A stretch of 64,000 nt of DNA from Bradyrhizobium glycinis. Lineage in GTDB: Bacteria; Pseudomonadota; Alphaproteobacteria; Rhizobiales; Xanthobacteraceae. The notes beneath the pieces were generated by a model. The model ran no database searches. It was given only the letters and a program-made list of their open reading frames with translations, and was not told the origin of the DNA. Each line of letters begins with the position of its first letter. Position 1 is the stretch's first letter. Both the position numbers and the translations under genes were made by a program. The DNA lies in the NCBI RefSeq assembly GCF_016031655.1, contig NZ_JACCHQ010000029.1, positions 1-64,000 of the forward strand. The letters run 5' to 3'. Below, in pieces: positions 25,262 through 33,713 of this stretch.

Positions 25262-26650
25262 CTACACTGGTATCCTTACGCTCGCCCGCAATCCCCCCAT
25301 CGGGCTGTCACCCAGCGTGATGTCGCCGCCATGCGAGCGGGCGATGTCGCGGGCGATCGCGAGCCCCAGGCCGGTGCCGCCTTCATCCTGGTTGCGGGCG
25401 TTGTCCAGCCGCAGGAACGGCTTGAACACCTCTTCGCGCAAGTGCGCGGGAATGCCCGGACCGTCGTCATCAACGGTGACGGTCAAATAACGGTGATCGC
25501 GCTGGCCGGTGATGGCGATGTTCTTGCCGTAGCGCGCTGCGTTGGTGACGAGGTTGGCGAGGCAGCGCTTGAACGAAGCCGGCTTCACCGTCACCACGGG
25601 CAGGCCGTTGAACGCGACGGTCGCGGTGTGGCCGTGACGTTCGGCATCGCTGCGCAGCTCCTCGAGTGCCTGCGCCATGTCGGTCGGCTGCGACTGCTCG
25701 CCGGAATCGCCTCGGGCGAAGGCGAGGTAATCCTCCAGCATCATCGACATCTCGTCGACGTCCTTGCGCATGCCCTCGAGCTCGGGGCTGTCGCCGATCA
25801 GTGCCAGCTCGAGCTTGAAGCGGGTCAGGATGGTGCGCAGATCGTGGCTGACGCCGGCGAGCATCGCGGTGCGCTGCTCCATCGTGCGCTCGATGCGCGA
25901 CTTCATCTCCAGGAAGGCGACCGCCGCGCGCCGCACCTCGCGCGCGCCGCGAGGGCGAAAATTCGGCGCCTCGCGGCCCTTGCCGAAACTCTCGGCGGCA
26001 TCGGCAAGGCGCAGGATCGGCTTGATCTGGTTGCGCAGGAACAGCACCGCGACGATCAAGAGGATCGAGGACGTGCCGACCATCCAGAACAGGAAGATCT
26101 CCGAGTTCGAGGCATAGGCGGCGCTGCGCTGCGCGAACACGCGCATCACGGCATCGTCGAGCTGGATGCGGATCTCGACCAGGTTGGAGCGGCCGACCGT
26201 GTCGATCCAGAACGAGCGGCCGATCTGGCGGCCGAGCTGCACCGACAGCGTCTGGTCGAGCAGCGAGAAGAACGGTTTTGGTCCCGGCGGCGGCATGTCG
26301 CCGGCGGGCAGGAAATCGACGACGAGGCCGAGCCGCTGCTGCGCGATGCGGCGGATCTGGTCGCGATCCCGGTCCTGCGGATAGCCCTTGTAGACGTCGA
26401 TGAGTGCGGCGATATCCTGCACCACTGCGGCCGACAGGCGGCGCGTGACCGTGTTCCAGTGCCGCTCCATGAACACGAAGGCGACGACCGATTGCAGGAT
26501 CACCATCGGCACGATCATGATGAGGAGCGCGCGGGCGTAGAGGCCGGTCGGCATCCAGCCCTTGAACGCGTTGCCCATCCAGCCGTTGGCGGCCGAGACG
26601 CGGCCGGCGGCGCTCTTCAGAAGCGTCAGGCCGGTATCGATCGTGCTCAT
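25262..26650 (-). CDS. EnvZ-type membrane sensor histidine kinase
   Basis: The 462-residue protein has two transmembrane helices (about residues 41-61 and 185-205) bounding a periplasmic sensor of about 120 residues, a HAMP linker, a HisKA domain with H269 in SHDLRTILTR, and an HATPase domain (N box NLVTNAARYG, VDDDGPGIP, GTGLGLAIA). The H-box has Ile where Pro is usual (HDLRTPL). It follows its cognate OmpR-type regulator by 20 nt. The cluster MarR-OmpR-EnvZ resembles the petP-petR arrangement described in Rhodobacter, but functional equivalence is a guess. Confidence 0.9.
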   Translation of the reverse strand: MSTIDTGLTLLKSAAGRVSAANGWMGNAFKGWMPTGLYARALLIMIVPMVILQSVVAFVFMERHWNTVTRRLSAAVVQDIAALIDVYKGYPQDRDRDQIRRIAQQRLGLVVDFLPAGDMPPPGPKPFFSLLDQTLSVQLGRQIGRSFWIDTVGRSNLVEIRIQLDDAVMRVFAQRSAAYASNSEIFLFWMVGTSSILLIVAVLFLRNQIKPILRLADAAESFGKGREAPNFRPRGAREVRRAAVAFLEMKSRIERTMEQRTAMLAGVSHDLRTILTRFKLELALIGDSPELEGMRKDVDEMSMMLEDYLAFARGDSGEQSQPTDMAQALEELRSDAERHGHTATVAFNGLPVVTVKPASFKRCLANLVTNAARYGKNIAITGQRDHRYLTVTVDDDGPGIPAHLREEVFKPFLRLDNARNQDEGGTGLGLAIARDIARSHGGDITLGDSPMGGLRASVRIPV

Positions 26651-26670
26651 CTGGCGCGCTTCACTGCGGT

Positions 26671-27402
26671 CTAGGGCGAGGCCACCAGGCGGTAGCCGAT
26701 GCCGCGCACCGCCTGCAGGAACAGCGGATTGGCAGGGTCGGTCTCGATCTTGCGCCGGAGGCGGTTGATCTGCACGTCGACGGCGCGCTCGTTGACGCTG
26801 CCATTGCCAGTCAGCGCGCTGCGCGGCACGGTCTCGCCCGGCGTCTCCGCGAGAATTCGCAGCATCTCGCGCTCGCGGTCGGTGAGGTGGATGACCTCCT
26901 CGCCCTGGCGCAATTCGCCGCGCTCGAGATGGTAGACATAGGGCCCGAAGGCGATCTTCTCGATCGTCGTGGCCTGCGGCGGCGGCGCGGCGCGCTTGAG
27001 GATGTTGTTGATGCGCAGCGCCAGTTCGCGGGGCTCGAACGGCTTTGCGACGTAATCGTCGGCGCCGATCTGCAAGCCCTCGATGCGGGCTTCCGCCTCG
27101 TGGCGCGCCGTCAGCATCACGATTGGCACCGACGACGAGGTGCGGATGAAGCGGGCGAGGTCAAAGCCGGTCTCGCCGGGCATCATGACGTCGAGGATCA
27201 GGAGATCGAAATGCAGGCCCAGCAGCTTCGAGCGCGCATCGCCGGCGCTCGCCGCGGTGGTGACGCGGTAGCCTTCGCTCGCAAGAAAGCGCGAGAGCAG
27301 GTCGCGGATGCGGCGGTCGTCATCGACCAGCAAGAGATGCGGGGCATCGTCGGCCGGTTGCACCGGCGGGCGGGCGAGCGTGGCAGCGAGCGGCACGGTC
27401 AC
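26671..27402 (-). CDS. OmpR-family response regulator (PetR-like)
   Basis: The 243-residue protein has an N-terminal receiver (acidic triad DDD at 27-29, phosphoacceptor D71 in LILDVMMPGETGF, Lys in YVAKPFEPREL) and a C-terminal winged-helix domain (LTDREREMLRILAE, NERAVDVQINRLRRKIE, VRGIGYRLV). It starts with GTG at 27402, overlapping the MarR stop by 4 nt. The neighbouring kinase is its likely partner. The arrangement with a MarR protein recalls PetP/PetR of Rhodobacter, linked there to cytochrome expression; that link is inference only. Confidence 0.92.
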   Translation of the reverse strand: MTVPLAATLARPPVQPADDAPHLLLVDDDRRIRDLLSRFLASEGYRVTTAASAGDARSKLLGLHFDLLILDVMMPGETGFDLARFIRTSSSVPIVMLTARHEAEARIEGLQIGADDYVAKPFEPRELALRINNILKRAAPPPQATTIEKIAFGPYVYHLERGELRQGEEVIHLTDREREMLRILAETPGETVPRSALTGNGSVNERAVDVQINRLRRKIETDPANPLFLQAVRGIGYRLVASP

Positions 27403-27941
27403 TCCTTGGCGTCTTGGTTGACGGAAGCGAAGATCGTCTCCAGCACCTTGTCCGGATCGTCACGGTCGATCATCGCGCGCAGGAAGCGCTTCACAGTCTC
27501 GGCGTCCTGCGGACCCATCTCCGCAAGCGCCCTGGTGATCCGCGTGGTCTGCAGCCCGGCGAGCTTCTGCACCAGCGCCTCGCCCTTCGGCGTCGCGTAG
27601 AGCAGGCGCTGGCGACGGTCATTGTCGCCGGTCTTCTGCACGATGTAGCCCTCGTCCAGGAGCTGCTTCAGCACCCGGCCGAGCGACTGTTTGGTGATGC
27701 GCAGGACGTCGAGCAGGTCGGCGACCTTCAGCCCGGGATAGCGGTAGACGAAATGCATGACCCGGTGGTGGGCCCGGCCGAAGCCGAACGCCTCCAACTC
27801 CTGGTCGGGATCGCCGACGAAATCGCGATAGGCGAAGAACAGCAGCTCGATGATATCCCAGCGCAAATTGCCTCCATCCGACGCGGCGGGCCGAGATTCG
27901 GCGACGTCAGGAGGAGCGGCTGCGAAATTTATGTCAGGCAT
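27399..27941 (-). CDS. MarR-family transcriptional regulator (PetP-like)
   Basis: A 180-residue winged-helix protein. The helix-turn-helix region KVADLLDVLRITKQSLGRVLKQL and the wing GYIVQKTGDNDRRQRLLYATPKG show the MarR fold, with the conserved DxR of the wing (NDRR). It heads an operon with the OmpR/EnvZ pair, overlapping the regulator gene by 4 nt, and is divergent from ilvE. A short inverted pair GTCA/TGAC surrounds its start codon and may be an autoregulatory site. Confidence 0.9.
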   Translation of the reverse strand: MPDINFAAAPPDVAESRPAASDGGNLRWDIIELLFFAYRDFVGDPDQELEAFGFGRAHHRVMHFVYRYPGLKVADLLDVLRITKQSLGRVLKQLLDEGYIVQKTGDNDRRQRLLYATPKGEALVQKLAGLQTTRITRALAEMGPQDAETVKRFLRAMIDRDDPDKVLETIFASVNQDAKE

Positions 27942-27942
27942 A

Positions 27943-27971
27943 TTGACGTATCTTGGGTTCTATGTTACAAA
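27943..27971 (+). promoter_or_regulatory. Putative sigma-70-type promoter toward ilvE
   Basis: TTGACG at 27943-27948 and TACAAA at 27966-27971 are separated by exactly 17 bp. It lies in the 336-bp divergent gap between the MarR gene and ilvE (start 28278), which would give a leader of roughly 300 nt. Nothing else is evident in 27972-28265. The overlap with the MarR start region suggests that MarR could affect this promoter. Confidence 0.45.
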
Positions 27972-28277
27972 ACGATCGACCCGCACGAAATTTTAGATCG
28001 TTTCGCGCCGGGTGGCATCATAGCAGGACGGCCGGAGAGAGCCGGGCAGCGGCGACGGCCGAAGCAGATCTACCGTGCGATTGTCGAGCGGCATTTCGGC
28101 AAAACATACTGGACTTCCGCCTTCCGCAAAAGCATGTCCTGCCCGACATGCTGGCCGCGGAAACCGGCCGTAACATGGCTGGCGGCGGTCCGGCCAGAAA
28201 CCAATCAAGCCAGCCGGGCCCGAACGGGCAAGGCGGGCGCGAGAACAGCGCCGCCACCGGCAGCGGGAGGCAAGGAC

Positions 28278-29360
28278 ATGAGCATGACATTCGACATCCA
28301 GCCCGCATCCAATCCGACACCTGAGAAGGACCGCGTCGCCAAGCTGGTGGATCCCGGCTTCGGGCGGGTCTTCACCGATCACATGGCGATCGTCCGCTAC
28401 AACCAGGCCAAGGGCGGCTGGTACGAGGCGAAGATCGAGGCGCGCGCCAACTTCCAGCTCGATCCCGCCGGCGCGGTCCTGCACTATGCGCAGGAGATCT
28501 TCGAAGGCCTGAAGGCCTACAAGCGCGACGACGGCGGCGTGAACCTGTTCCGTCCCGACGCCAATGCGCGGCGTTTTAGGGACTCGGCCGATCGCATGGC
28601 GATGGCGCAGCTGCCTGAAGACGTCTTCATCGAGGCGGTCGAGCAGGTCGTGCGCATCGACCGCGCCTGGATGCCGGGCGGCGAGGGCAGCCTTTACTTG
28701 CGCCCGTTCATGATCGCGAGCGAGACCTTCCTCGGCGTCAAGCCGTCGTCCGAATACATCTTTGCGGTGATCGCCTCGCCCGTCGGCTCGTACTTCAAGG
28801 GCGGGCCTGCGCCGGTCTCGATCTGGGTGTCGGAGAACTACACGCGCGCCGCGATCGGCGGCACTGGCGCGGTCAAATGCGGCGGCAATTATGCCGCGAG
28901 CCTGCGCGCTCAGGCCGAGGCGATCCAGCACGGCTGCGACCAGGTCGTCTTCCTCGATGCGGTGGAGCGCCGCTACATCGAAGAGCTCGGCGGCATGAAC
29001 GTGTTCTTCGTGTTCGACGATGGCTCGCTGTCGACGCCGCCGCTCGGCACCATCCTGCCCGGCATCACCCGCGACTCCATCATCACGCTCGCCCGCGATG
29101 CCGGCAAGACGGTGCGCGAAGAACCCTATTCGCTCGAGCAGTGGCGCAAGGATGCGGCGAGCGGCAAACTCAAGGAAGCCTTCGCCTGCGGCACCGCCGC
29201 CGTGATCTCGCCGATCGGCAAGGTGCGTTCGGTCAGCGGCGACTTCGAGATTTCGGGCGGCGCCGCCGGCCCCGTCGCCATGGGCCTGCGCAAGCAGCTC
29301 GTCGACATCCAGTACGGCCGCACCAACGATCCGCACAACTGGATCCGCAAGGTGTTTTGA
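28278..29360 (+). CDS. ilvE: Branched-chain amino acid aminotransferase
   Basis: IlvE performs the last step of Ile, Val and Leu synthesis and the first in their breakdown, with PLP. The 360-residue protein belongs to class IV aminotransferases of the longer type. The PLP lysine is K200 in GGTGAVKCGGNYAASL; the region EELGGMNVFFVFDDG is conserved in this subgroup. The start at 28278 (MSMTFDIQ) has GGGAGG 7-12 nt upstream; the open frame upstream is not protein-like. Divergent from the MarR cluster. Confidence 0.95.
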   Translation: MSMTFDIQPASNPTPEKDRVAKLVDPGFGRVFTDHMAIVRYNQAKGGWYEAKIEARANFQLDPAGAVLHYAQEIFEGLKAYKRDDGGVNLFRPDANARRFRDSADRMAMAQLPEDVFIEAVEQVVRIDRAWMPGGEGSLYLRPFMIASETFLGVKPSSEYIFAVIASPVGSYFKGGPAPVSIWVSENYTRAAIGGTGAVKCGGNYAASLRAQAEAIQHGCDQVVFLDAVERRYIEELGGMNVFFVFDDGSLSTPPLGTILPGITRDSIITLARDAGKTVREEPYSLEQWRKDAASGKLKEAFACGTAAVISPIGKVRSVSGDFEISGGAAGPVAMGLRKQLVDIQYGRTNDPHNWIRKVF

Positions 29361-29364
29361 GGTC

Positions 29365-29476
29365 TCGTGTCCCGGACGCGCAAAGCGCGAGCCGGGACCC
29401 AGAGTGCCAGCGGCTGGACCCCGGATTAGCAGCGCACCACGCCGCCAAGAGGCGGCGCGTTGCGCAGCATCCGGGG
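29365..29476. repeat. Intergenic imperfect inverted repeat, family C
   Basis: A segment with TGTCCCGGACGCG...CGAGCCGGGACCC and a later TGGACCCCGGA...CATCCGGGG arm. A related copy lies at 45806-45945. It separates ilvE from the DUF2314 gene. Confidence 0.75.
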
Positions 29477-29568
29477 AACACCAGGCGACAGGCCGGCATG
29501 CCATGAACGGCCCGCCACGATCCCGCGACAAAGCCCGTAGACATTGACGCATCCTGGATATCGCGGTC

Positions 29569-30093
29569 ATGGCGACAAAGCTCTCCCAACCCATGAAATG
29601 GGTCGTTCTCGCCGCCATCACCGGCGTTTGCGTTTTCGGCATCCTGGCCATCGGCCCGACCCACGAGGTCGCCGCGCAGGACCGCTCGCCGATCGTCGAC
29701 GTCCGCACCAGCGATCCCGAGATGAACGCTGCGATCGCGCGGGCCCGCGCCACGCTCCCCACCTTCTGGACCTCCTATGAATCGCCAAAGCCGTCCGAGA
29801 CCGGCCACGCCCTGAAGGTGCACTTCACGACCCGCAGGGGCGGCGAGCATGTCTGGATCGGCGAGCTGAAGAAGCAGCCCGGCGGGACGTATTCGGGCCT
29901 GTTCGCCAACGAACCGCGCGATTTGCCGGGCAAACACGCAGGCGACCCGGTCAAGTTCACCGCGGCCGACATCTCGGACTGGATGTTCATGCGGAACGGC
30001 AAGATCGTCGGCGGCGAAACCATCAAGCCGCTGCTCAAATCCATGCCGAAAGCCGACGCCGACGCGCTCCGGGCGCGGATGGAGCAGCCGTAA
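29569..30093 (+). CDS. DUF2314 domain-containing protein (YegJ-like), exported or membrane-anchored
   Basis: The 174-residue protein has one N-terminal hydrophobic helix, then the DUF2314 region: an acidic/Ala-rich helix (DPEMNAAIARARATLPTFW), FTTRRGGEHVWIGELKK, and a C-terminal DISDWMFMRNGKIVGGE that carries the family's W-M motif. The family is of unknown function. It stands between two repeats; no operon partner. Confidence 0.85.
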   Translation: MATKLSQPMKWVVLAAITGVCVFGILAIGPTHEVAAQDRSPIVDVRTSDPEMNAAIARARATLPTFWTSYESPKPSETGHALKVHFTTRRGGEHVWIGELKKQPGGTYSGLFANEPRDLPGKHAGDPVKFTAADISDWMFMRNGKIVGGETIKPLLKSMPKADADALRARMEQP

Positions 30094-30101
30094 GTATAGG
30101 G

Positions 30102-30200
30102 CGTCATTCCGGGGCGCCCGAGGGGCGAACTATGGTGCGCAATCGCGCACCTAAGAATCTCGAGATTCCGGGTTCTCGTTTCGCGAGCCCCGGAATGACG
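30102..30200. repeat. Intergenic inverted repeat, family B
   Basis: CGTCATTCCGGGGCGC at the left and GAGCCCCGGAATGACG at the right form the outer arms, with inner GAGATTCCGGGTTCTCG and GCGCAATCGCGC segments. Related copies are at 35452, 37412 and, in part, 50028 and 43621. Confidence 0.85.
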
Positions 30201-30253
30201 TCGGCCTCTAAGCCGCGGTTGCCGCCTCCCGCGCCGGCTGGTAAACGCCGCGC

Positions 30254-31774
30254 ATGGCCGAGAAACCCAAAAAACCCCAGAAACTGAAGGCGCGCCTGCC
30301 GCGCGGGCTTGAGGATCGCGATCCTGCCGCGATCCGGGCGACGCGCGAGATGGTCGAGAAGATCCGCGCCGTCTACGAGCTCTACGGTTTCGAGCCGGTG
30401 GAGACGCCGGCGATGGAATACACCGACGCGCTCGGCAAATTCCTGCCCGACCAGGACCGTCCGAACGAGGGCGTGTTCTCGTTCCAGGACGACGACGAGC
30501 AATGGATCAGCCTGCGCTACGACCTGACCGCGCCGCTCGCGCGTTACGTCGGTGAGCGCTACGGCACCGACGGTCTGGTTCTGCCCTATCGCAGCTACCG
30601 AGTCGGTTATGTCTTCCGCAACGAAAAGCCCGGTCCCGGCCGCTTCCGCCAGTTCATGCAGTTCGATGCCGATACGGTGGGCTCGGCGACGCCGGCGGCG
30701 GATGCCGAGATCTGCATGATGGCGGCGGACACGATGGAGGCGCTCGGTATCGCGCGCGGCCAGTACGTGGTGAAGGTGAACAATCGCAAGGTGCTCGACG
30801 GCGTTCTGGAGGCCATTGGCCTTGCGGGTGAGGACAATGCGGCGCGCAGACTGACCGTGCTGCGGGCGATCGACAAGCTCGACAAGTTTTCCGCGGACGA
30901 AGTGCGCAAGCTGCTCGGTCCCGGACGCTGGGACGGCGGCGAGGAAGGCAAGGGCGACTTCACCAAAGGCGCCAATTTGAGCGCGGCGGAAGCCGACGTT
31001 GTTCTCGCCATCACCAAGCCGCGCGAGGATTGGAAAGAAGCAATTGCCGCAGCAGAAGCCTATCTCGCCAAGAGCGAGGTCGGCCAGGCCGGCGTCAGCG
31101 AGCTGGAAGAGATTGCAAAACTGGTCACCGCGTCGGGCTATGGCGCGGATCGCATCAAGATCGATCCGTCCGTGGTGCGCGGCCTCGAATATTACACCGG
31201 CCCCGTGTACGAGGTCGAACTCCTCCTCGACACCAAGGACGAGAAGGGCCGCCCAGTGCGGTTCGGCTCAGTCGGCGGCGGCGGACGTTACGACGGCCTC
31301 GTCTCGCGCTTCCGCGGCGAGCCGGTGCCGGCAACCGGATTCTCGATCGGCGTGTCACGGCTGCAAGCGGCGCTGACGCTGCTCGGCAAGCTCGACACGC
31401 GGCCCGAATTCGGCCCCGTCGTCGTCACCGTGTTCGACCGCGACCGCGTCGCCGACTACCAGAAGATGGTCGCGAGCTTGCGCACCGCCGGCATCCGCGC
31501 CGAGCTTTATCTCGGCAACCCAAAGAACATGGGCAACCAGCTCAAATATGCCGACCGCCGCAACTCACCGTGCGTCATCATCCAGGGCTCGGACGAAAAG
31601 GCGCGCGGCGAGGTGCAGGTCAAGGACCTGATCGAAGGCGCCAAGGCGGCCGCCGCGATCGCTTCCAACCAGGAATGGCGCGAGACCCGGCCGGCACAGT
31701 TCTCGTGCAGCGAAGCCGATCTCGTCGCCAAGGTGCGCGAGGTCCTGGCCCGCCATGACGTGAAGTGGGGCTAG
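30254..31774 (+). CDS. hisS: Histidyl-tRNA synthetase
   Basis: HisS charges tRNA-His. The 506-residue class II enzyme has motif 1 region at residues 20-60, the histidine-contact segment LRYDLTAPLARY (87-98), motif 2 RVGYVFRNEKPGPGRFRQF (116-134), the HisA loop with LEYYTGPVYE near 310, and motif 3 near FSIGVSRLQAAL. An anticodon-binding domain completes the C-terminus. The inserted segment around residues 215-240 (GRWDGGEEGKGDF) matches the alphaproteobacterial subgroup. The start at 30254 is the first Met before the Lys-rich leader. Confidence 0.96.
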   Translation: MAEKPKKPQKLKARLPRGLEDRDPAAIRATREMVEKIRAVYELYGFEPVETPAMEYTDALGKFLPDQDRPNEGVFSFQDDDEQWISLRYDLTAPLARYVGERYGTDGLVLPYRSYRVGYVFRNEKPGPGRFRQFMQFDADTVGSATPAADAEICMMAADTMEALGIARGQYVVKVNNRKVLDGVLEAIGLAGEDNAARRLTVLRAIDKLDKFSADEVRKLLGPGRWDGGEEGKGDFTKGANLSAAEADVVLAITKPREDWKEAIAAAEAYLAKSEVGQAGVSELEEIAKLVTASGYGADRIKIDPSVVRGLEYYTGPVYEVELLLDTKDEKGRPVRFGSVGGGGRYDGLVSRFRGEPVPATGFSIGVSRLQAALTLLGKLDTRPEFGPVVVTVFDRDRVADYQKMVASLRTAGIRAELYLGNPKNMGNQLKYADRRNSPCVIIQGSDEKARGEVQVKDLIEGAKAAAAIASNQEWRETRPAQFSCSEADLVAKVREVLARHDVKWG

Positions 31775-31788
31775 CTATTCGCCTCGAT

Positions 31789-31860
31789 CGTCATGCGCGG
31801 GCTTGACCCGCGCATCCATCTTCAAAATGATGGATTGCCGGGTCAAGCCCGGCAATGACG
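31789..31860. repeat. Intergenic palindromic repeat, family A (short form)
   Basis: CATGCGCGGGCTTGACCCGCGCATCCAT and the mirrored GGATTGCCGGGTCAAGCCCGGCAATGACG form two hairpins with a short spacer. It lies right after hisS, 15 nt past the stop. Confidence 0.83.
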
Positions 31861-31893
31861 AGTGGACGAGGAAAGAGCAACAGGGAGACGACG

Positions 31894-32097
31894 ATGCCTG
31901 AGATCACCATCAGCATGGCCGAAGGCCGTACCGATGAGCAGAAGGCCGGCATGATGCGCGACATCACCCAGGCGCTGGTGAAGAACCTCGGTATCGATGC
32001 CGATGCCGTCGTCATCCAGATCAATGAAGCCCCGCTCCGCCACAAGATGAAGGGCGGCAAGACCTTCGTGGAGCGCGCGGCGGCCGCGAAAAAATAG
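31894..32097 (+). CDS. 4-oxalocrotonate tautomerase family protein
   Basis: The 67-residue product has the family form: after Met removal the N-terminal Pro (MPEITISMAEG) is the catalytic base. The rest follows the 4-OT pattern with Arg in the C-terminal helix and a Lys-rich tail. The family tautomerises enol acids in aromatic catabolism. ATG 31894 was chosen because it exposes Pro1; GGGAGACGACG precedes it. No catabolic genes lie near, so the substrate is unknown. Confidence 0.9.
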   Translation: MPEITISMAEGRTDEQKAGMMRDITQALVKNLGIDADAVVIQINEAPLRHKMKGGKTFVERAAAAKK

Positions 32098-32178
32098 CCA
32101 TTGCCGTTGCGGCAAACGCCGCTGTCGTCCCGGACAAGCGTCAGCGCAGGTCGGGGACGACACTGAGTGTGAGGGTCC

Positions 32179-32586
32179 ATGGACGCACGCGACTTCATCA
32201 CAACAGGCATGAGCGCCGAGCGCACGCTGGTGGTGCCGGTGGAGCGCACCGTCGGGCATTTCGTGCCCGGTATGCCGTTTGTCTACGCGACCCCGATGAT
32301 GATCCTGGAGATGGAGATGACATCGGGCGATGCGATCCGCTCAGCGCTCCAGCCGGGCTGGGTCACTGTCGGTACCGAGGTCGACATCCGCCATCTTGCC
32401 GCCGCGCTCGTCGGCGCGACCGTGCGGACCACCGCAAAGGTGGTCGCGGTCGAGCGCCGCGTCATCCGCTTCGAGGTCGAGGCGTTCGAGGGCACGCGCA
32501 AGCTCGGCGAAGGCCGCCACGCGCGCGGGCTCGTCAATGTCGAGATGTTCAACAAGCGACTGGGGGCAAAGCCCGGAGTTTCGTAG
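32179..32586 (+). CDS. Thioesterase, hot-dog fold (FlK-like)
   Basis: The 135-residue protein has a single hot-dog domain. Residues at the positions of the FlK catalytic set can be seen: Thr38 (VYATPM), Glu44/46 (ILEMEM) and His72 (DIRHLAAA). FlK and relatives cleave small acyl-CoA thioesters, but fluoroacetyl-CoA use must not be assumed. The stop codon TAG at 32584 is also the start of a repeat. The gene lies alone between two repeats. Confidence 0.8.
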   Translation: MDARDFITTGMSAERTLVVPVERTVGHFVPGMPFVYATPMMILEMEMTSGDAIRSALQPGWVTVGTEVDIRHLAAALVGATVRTTAKVVAVERRVIRFEVEAFEGTRKLGEGRHARGLVNVEMFNKRLGAKPGVS

Positions 32587-32674
32587 GGTGGATTAGCCGA
32601 AGGCGTAATCCACCAACTTCATTCCGCAATCGCTGAGACCATGGTGGGTTACGGCTTCGCCTAACCCACCCTAC
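32583..32674. repeat. Intergenic inverted repeat, family F
   Basis: Outer arms GTAGGGTGGATTA and TAACCCACCCTAC, with GGCGTAATCCACC and GGTGGGTTACGGC inside. Its first bases form the stop codon of the thioesterase gene. A second copy is at 43528-43617. Confidence 0.82.
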
Positions 32675-32683
32675 CGCACCGTC

Positions 32684-33508
32684 TTACTTCGCCAATTCCT
32701 TCGACCGCTGCGTCGCCGCGGCGATCGCGCGGATCATGAGATCGCGCAATCCCGGCTCGCCCATCAGCACGCCGAGCGCTGCGGCCGTGGTGCCGCCGGG
32801 CGAGGTGACGTTCTGGCGCAACGTGCTCGACGGAAGCTCCGACTGGTGCAGCAGCTCGCCGGAGCCGGCGACGGTCTCGCGGGCGAGCCGCGTCGCCAGG
32901 GCTTCGGGCAATCCCGCCTCAATGCCGGCGCGGGCGAGCTCTTCGGCGAGCAGGAACACATAGGCCGGGCCCGAGCCGGACACGGCGGTGACCGCGTCCA
33001 TCAATCCTTCGTCCTCGACCCATTCGACCGCGCCGGTGGCGCGCAGCAGCGCATCGGCCACCGCGCGCTGCGCGGCGCTGACGTCGTCCGCCGCAACGGC
33101 GACGGTGATGCCGCGGCCGATCGCGGCCGGCGTGTTCGGCATCGCGCGCACCACGGCGCCGCCGCAGACCTGCTGGAGCGCGGCGATCGTGGTGCCCGCC
33201 ATGATCGAGACCACCGAGGTCTTGTCCGAGACGAACGGCTTCAGCTTGGCGCCGGCCTCGCGGAACATCTGCGGCTTCACCGCCACGACGAGTGTCTCGA
33301 CAACGCCGGCAGTGCTCACATCAGGATTGAGCACGACGCCCTTGGCGGCCAGCGCGGAGATCTCCGGCGCAATGTGCGGATCGATCACCGCGACGCGGCG
33401 CGGATCGAGCCCGCCTGCCAGCCATCCCGTGAGCATCGCGCCGCCCATCTTGCCGGCGCCAGCGAGCAGGATGGTGCCGGAGATGCTTTGGAGAGGATTG
33501 TTTGCCAT
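32684..33508 (-). CDS. proC: Pyrroline-5-carboxylate reductase
   Basis: ProC makes proline from pyrroline-5-carboxylate with NADPH. The 274-residue protein has the N-terminal Rossmann motif GAGKMGGAM, the conserved region VVRAMPNTPAAIGRG and the C-terminal signature SGSGPAYVFLLAEEL and SPGGTTAAAL. Start 33508 (MANNPLQSIS) was preferred to 33535. It follows the YbjN-like gene on the same strand, separated by repeats. Confidence 0.95.
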   Translation of the reverse strand: MANNPLQSISGTILLAGAGKMGGAMLTGWLAGGLDPRRVAVIDPHIAPEISALAAKGVVLNPDVSTAGVVETLVVAVKPQMFREAGAKLKPFVSDKTSVVSIMAGTTIAALQQVCGGAVVRAMPNTPAAIGRGITVAVAADDVSAAQRAVADALLRATGAVEWVEDEGLMDAVTAVSGSGPAYVFLLAEELARAGIEAGLPEALATRLARETVAGSGELLHQSELPSSTLRQNVTSPGGTTAAALGVLMGEPGLRDLMIRAIAAATQRSKELAK

Positions 33509-33529
33509 CGCCGTTGCCACACACTCAGG

Positions 33530-33676
33530 CGTCATCCCCGCGAAGGCGGGGATCCATAACCACAGGCGGTTCTAGTGGATCGAGGTGTTGGCAACAAGCC
33601 GCGTGCTACAAGTGGCCATCACGCCGGATGGATCCCGGATCGGCGCGCGCTTTGGGCGCGCTTGTCCGGGATGACG
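33530..33676. repeat. Two short intergenic inverted repeats between proC and the YbjN-like gene
   Basis: A short hairpin with GTCATCCCCGCGAAGGCGGG lies at 33530-33557. A second palindromic segment with GGATCCCGGATCGGCGCGCG and a mirrored CGCGCTTGTCCGGGATGACG lies at 33628-33676. They share the GTCATCCC/GGGATGAC edge with families A and B. Nothing else is evident in the gap. Confidence 0.7.
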
Positions 33677-33713
33677 TAGGGAGGGAGCTGCGGCTCCCCA
33701 TGCATTGCGAGCC

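Noticed and set aside
24836..26674. 612-codon plus-strand frame
   Set aside because: It crosses the DUF3617 gene, a repeat and the kinase antisense; composition is that of a shadow frame.
27414..28277. In-frame extension of ilvE back to 27414
   Set aside because: It runs antisense to the MarR gene and is not protein-like; the aminotransferase begins at 28278 with a good ribosome binding site.
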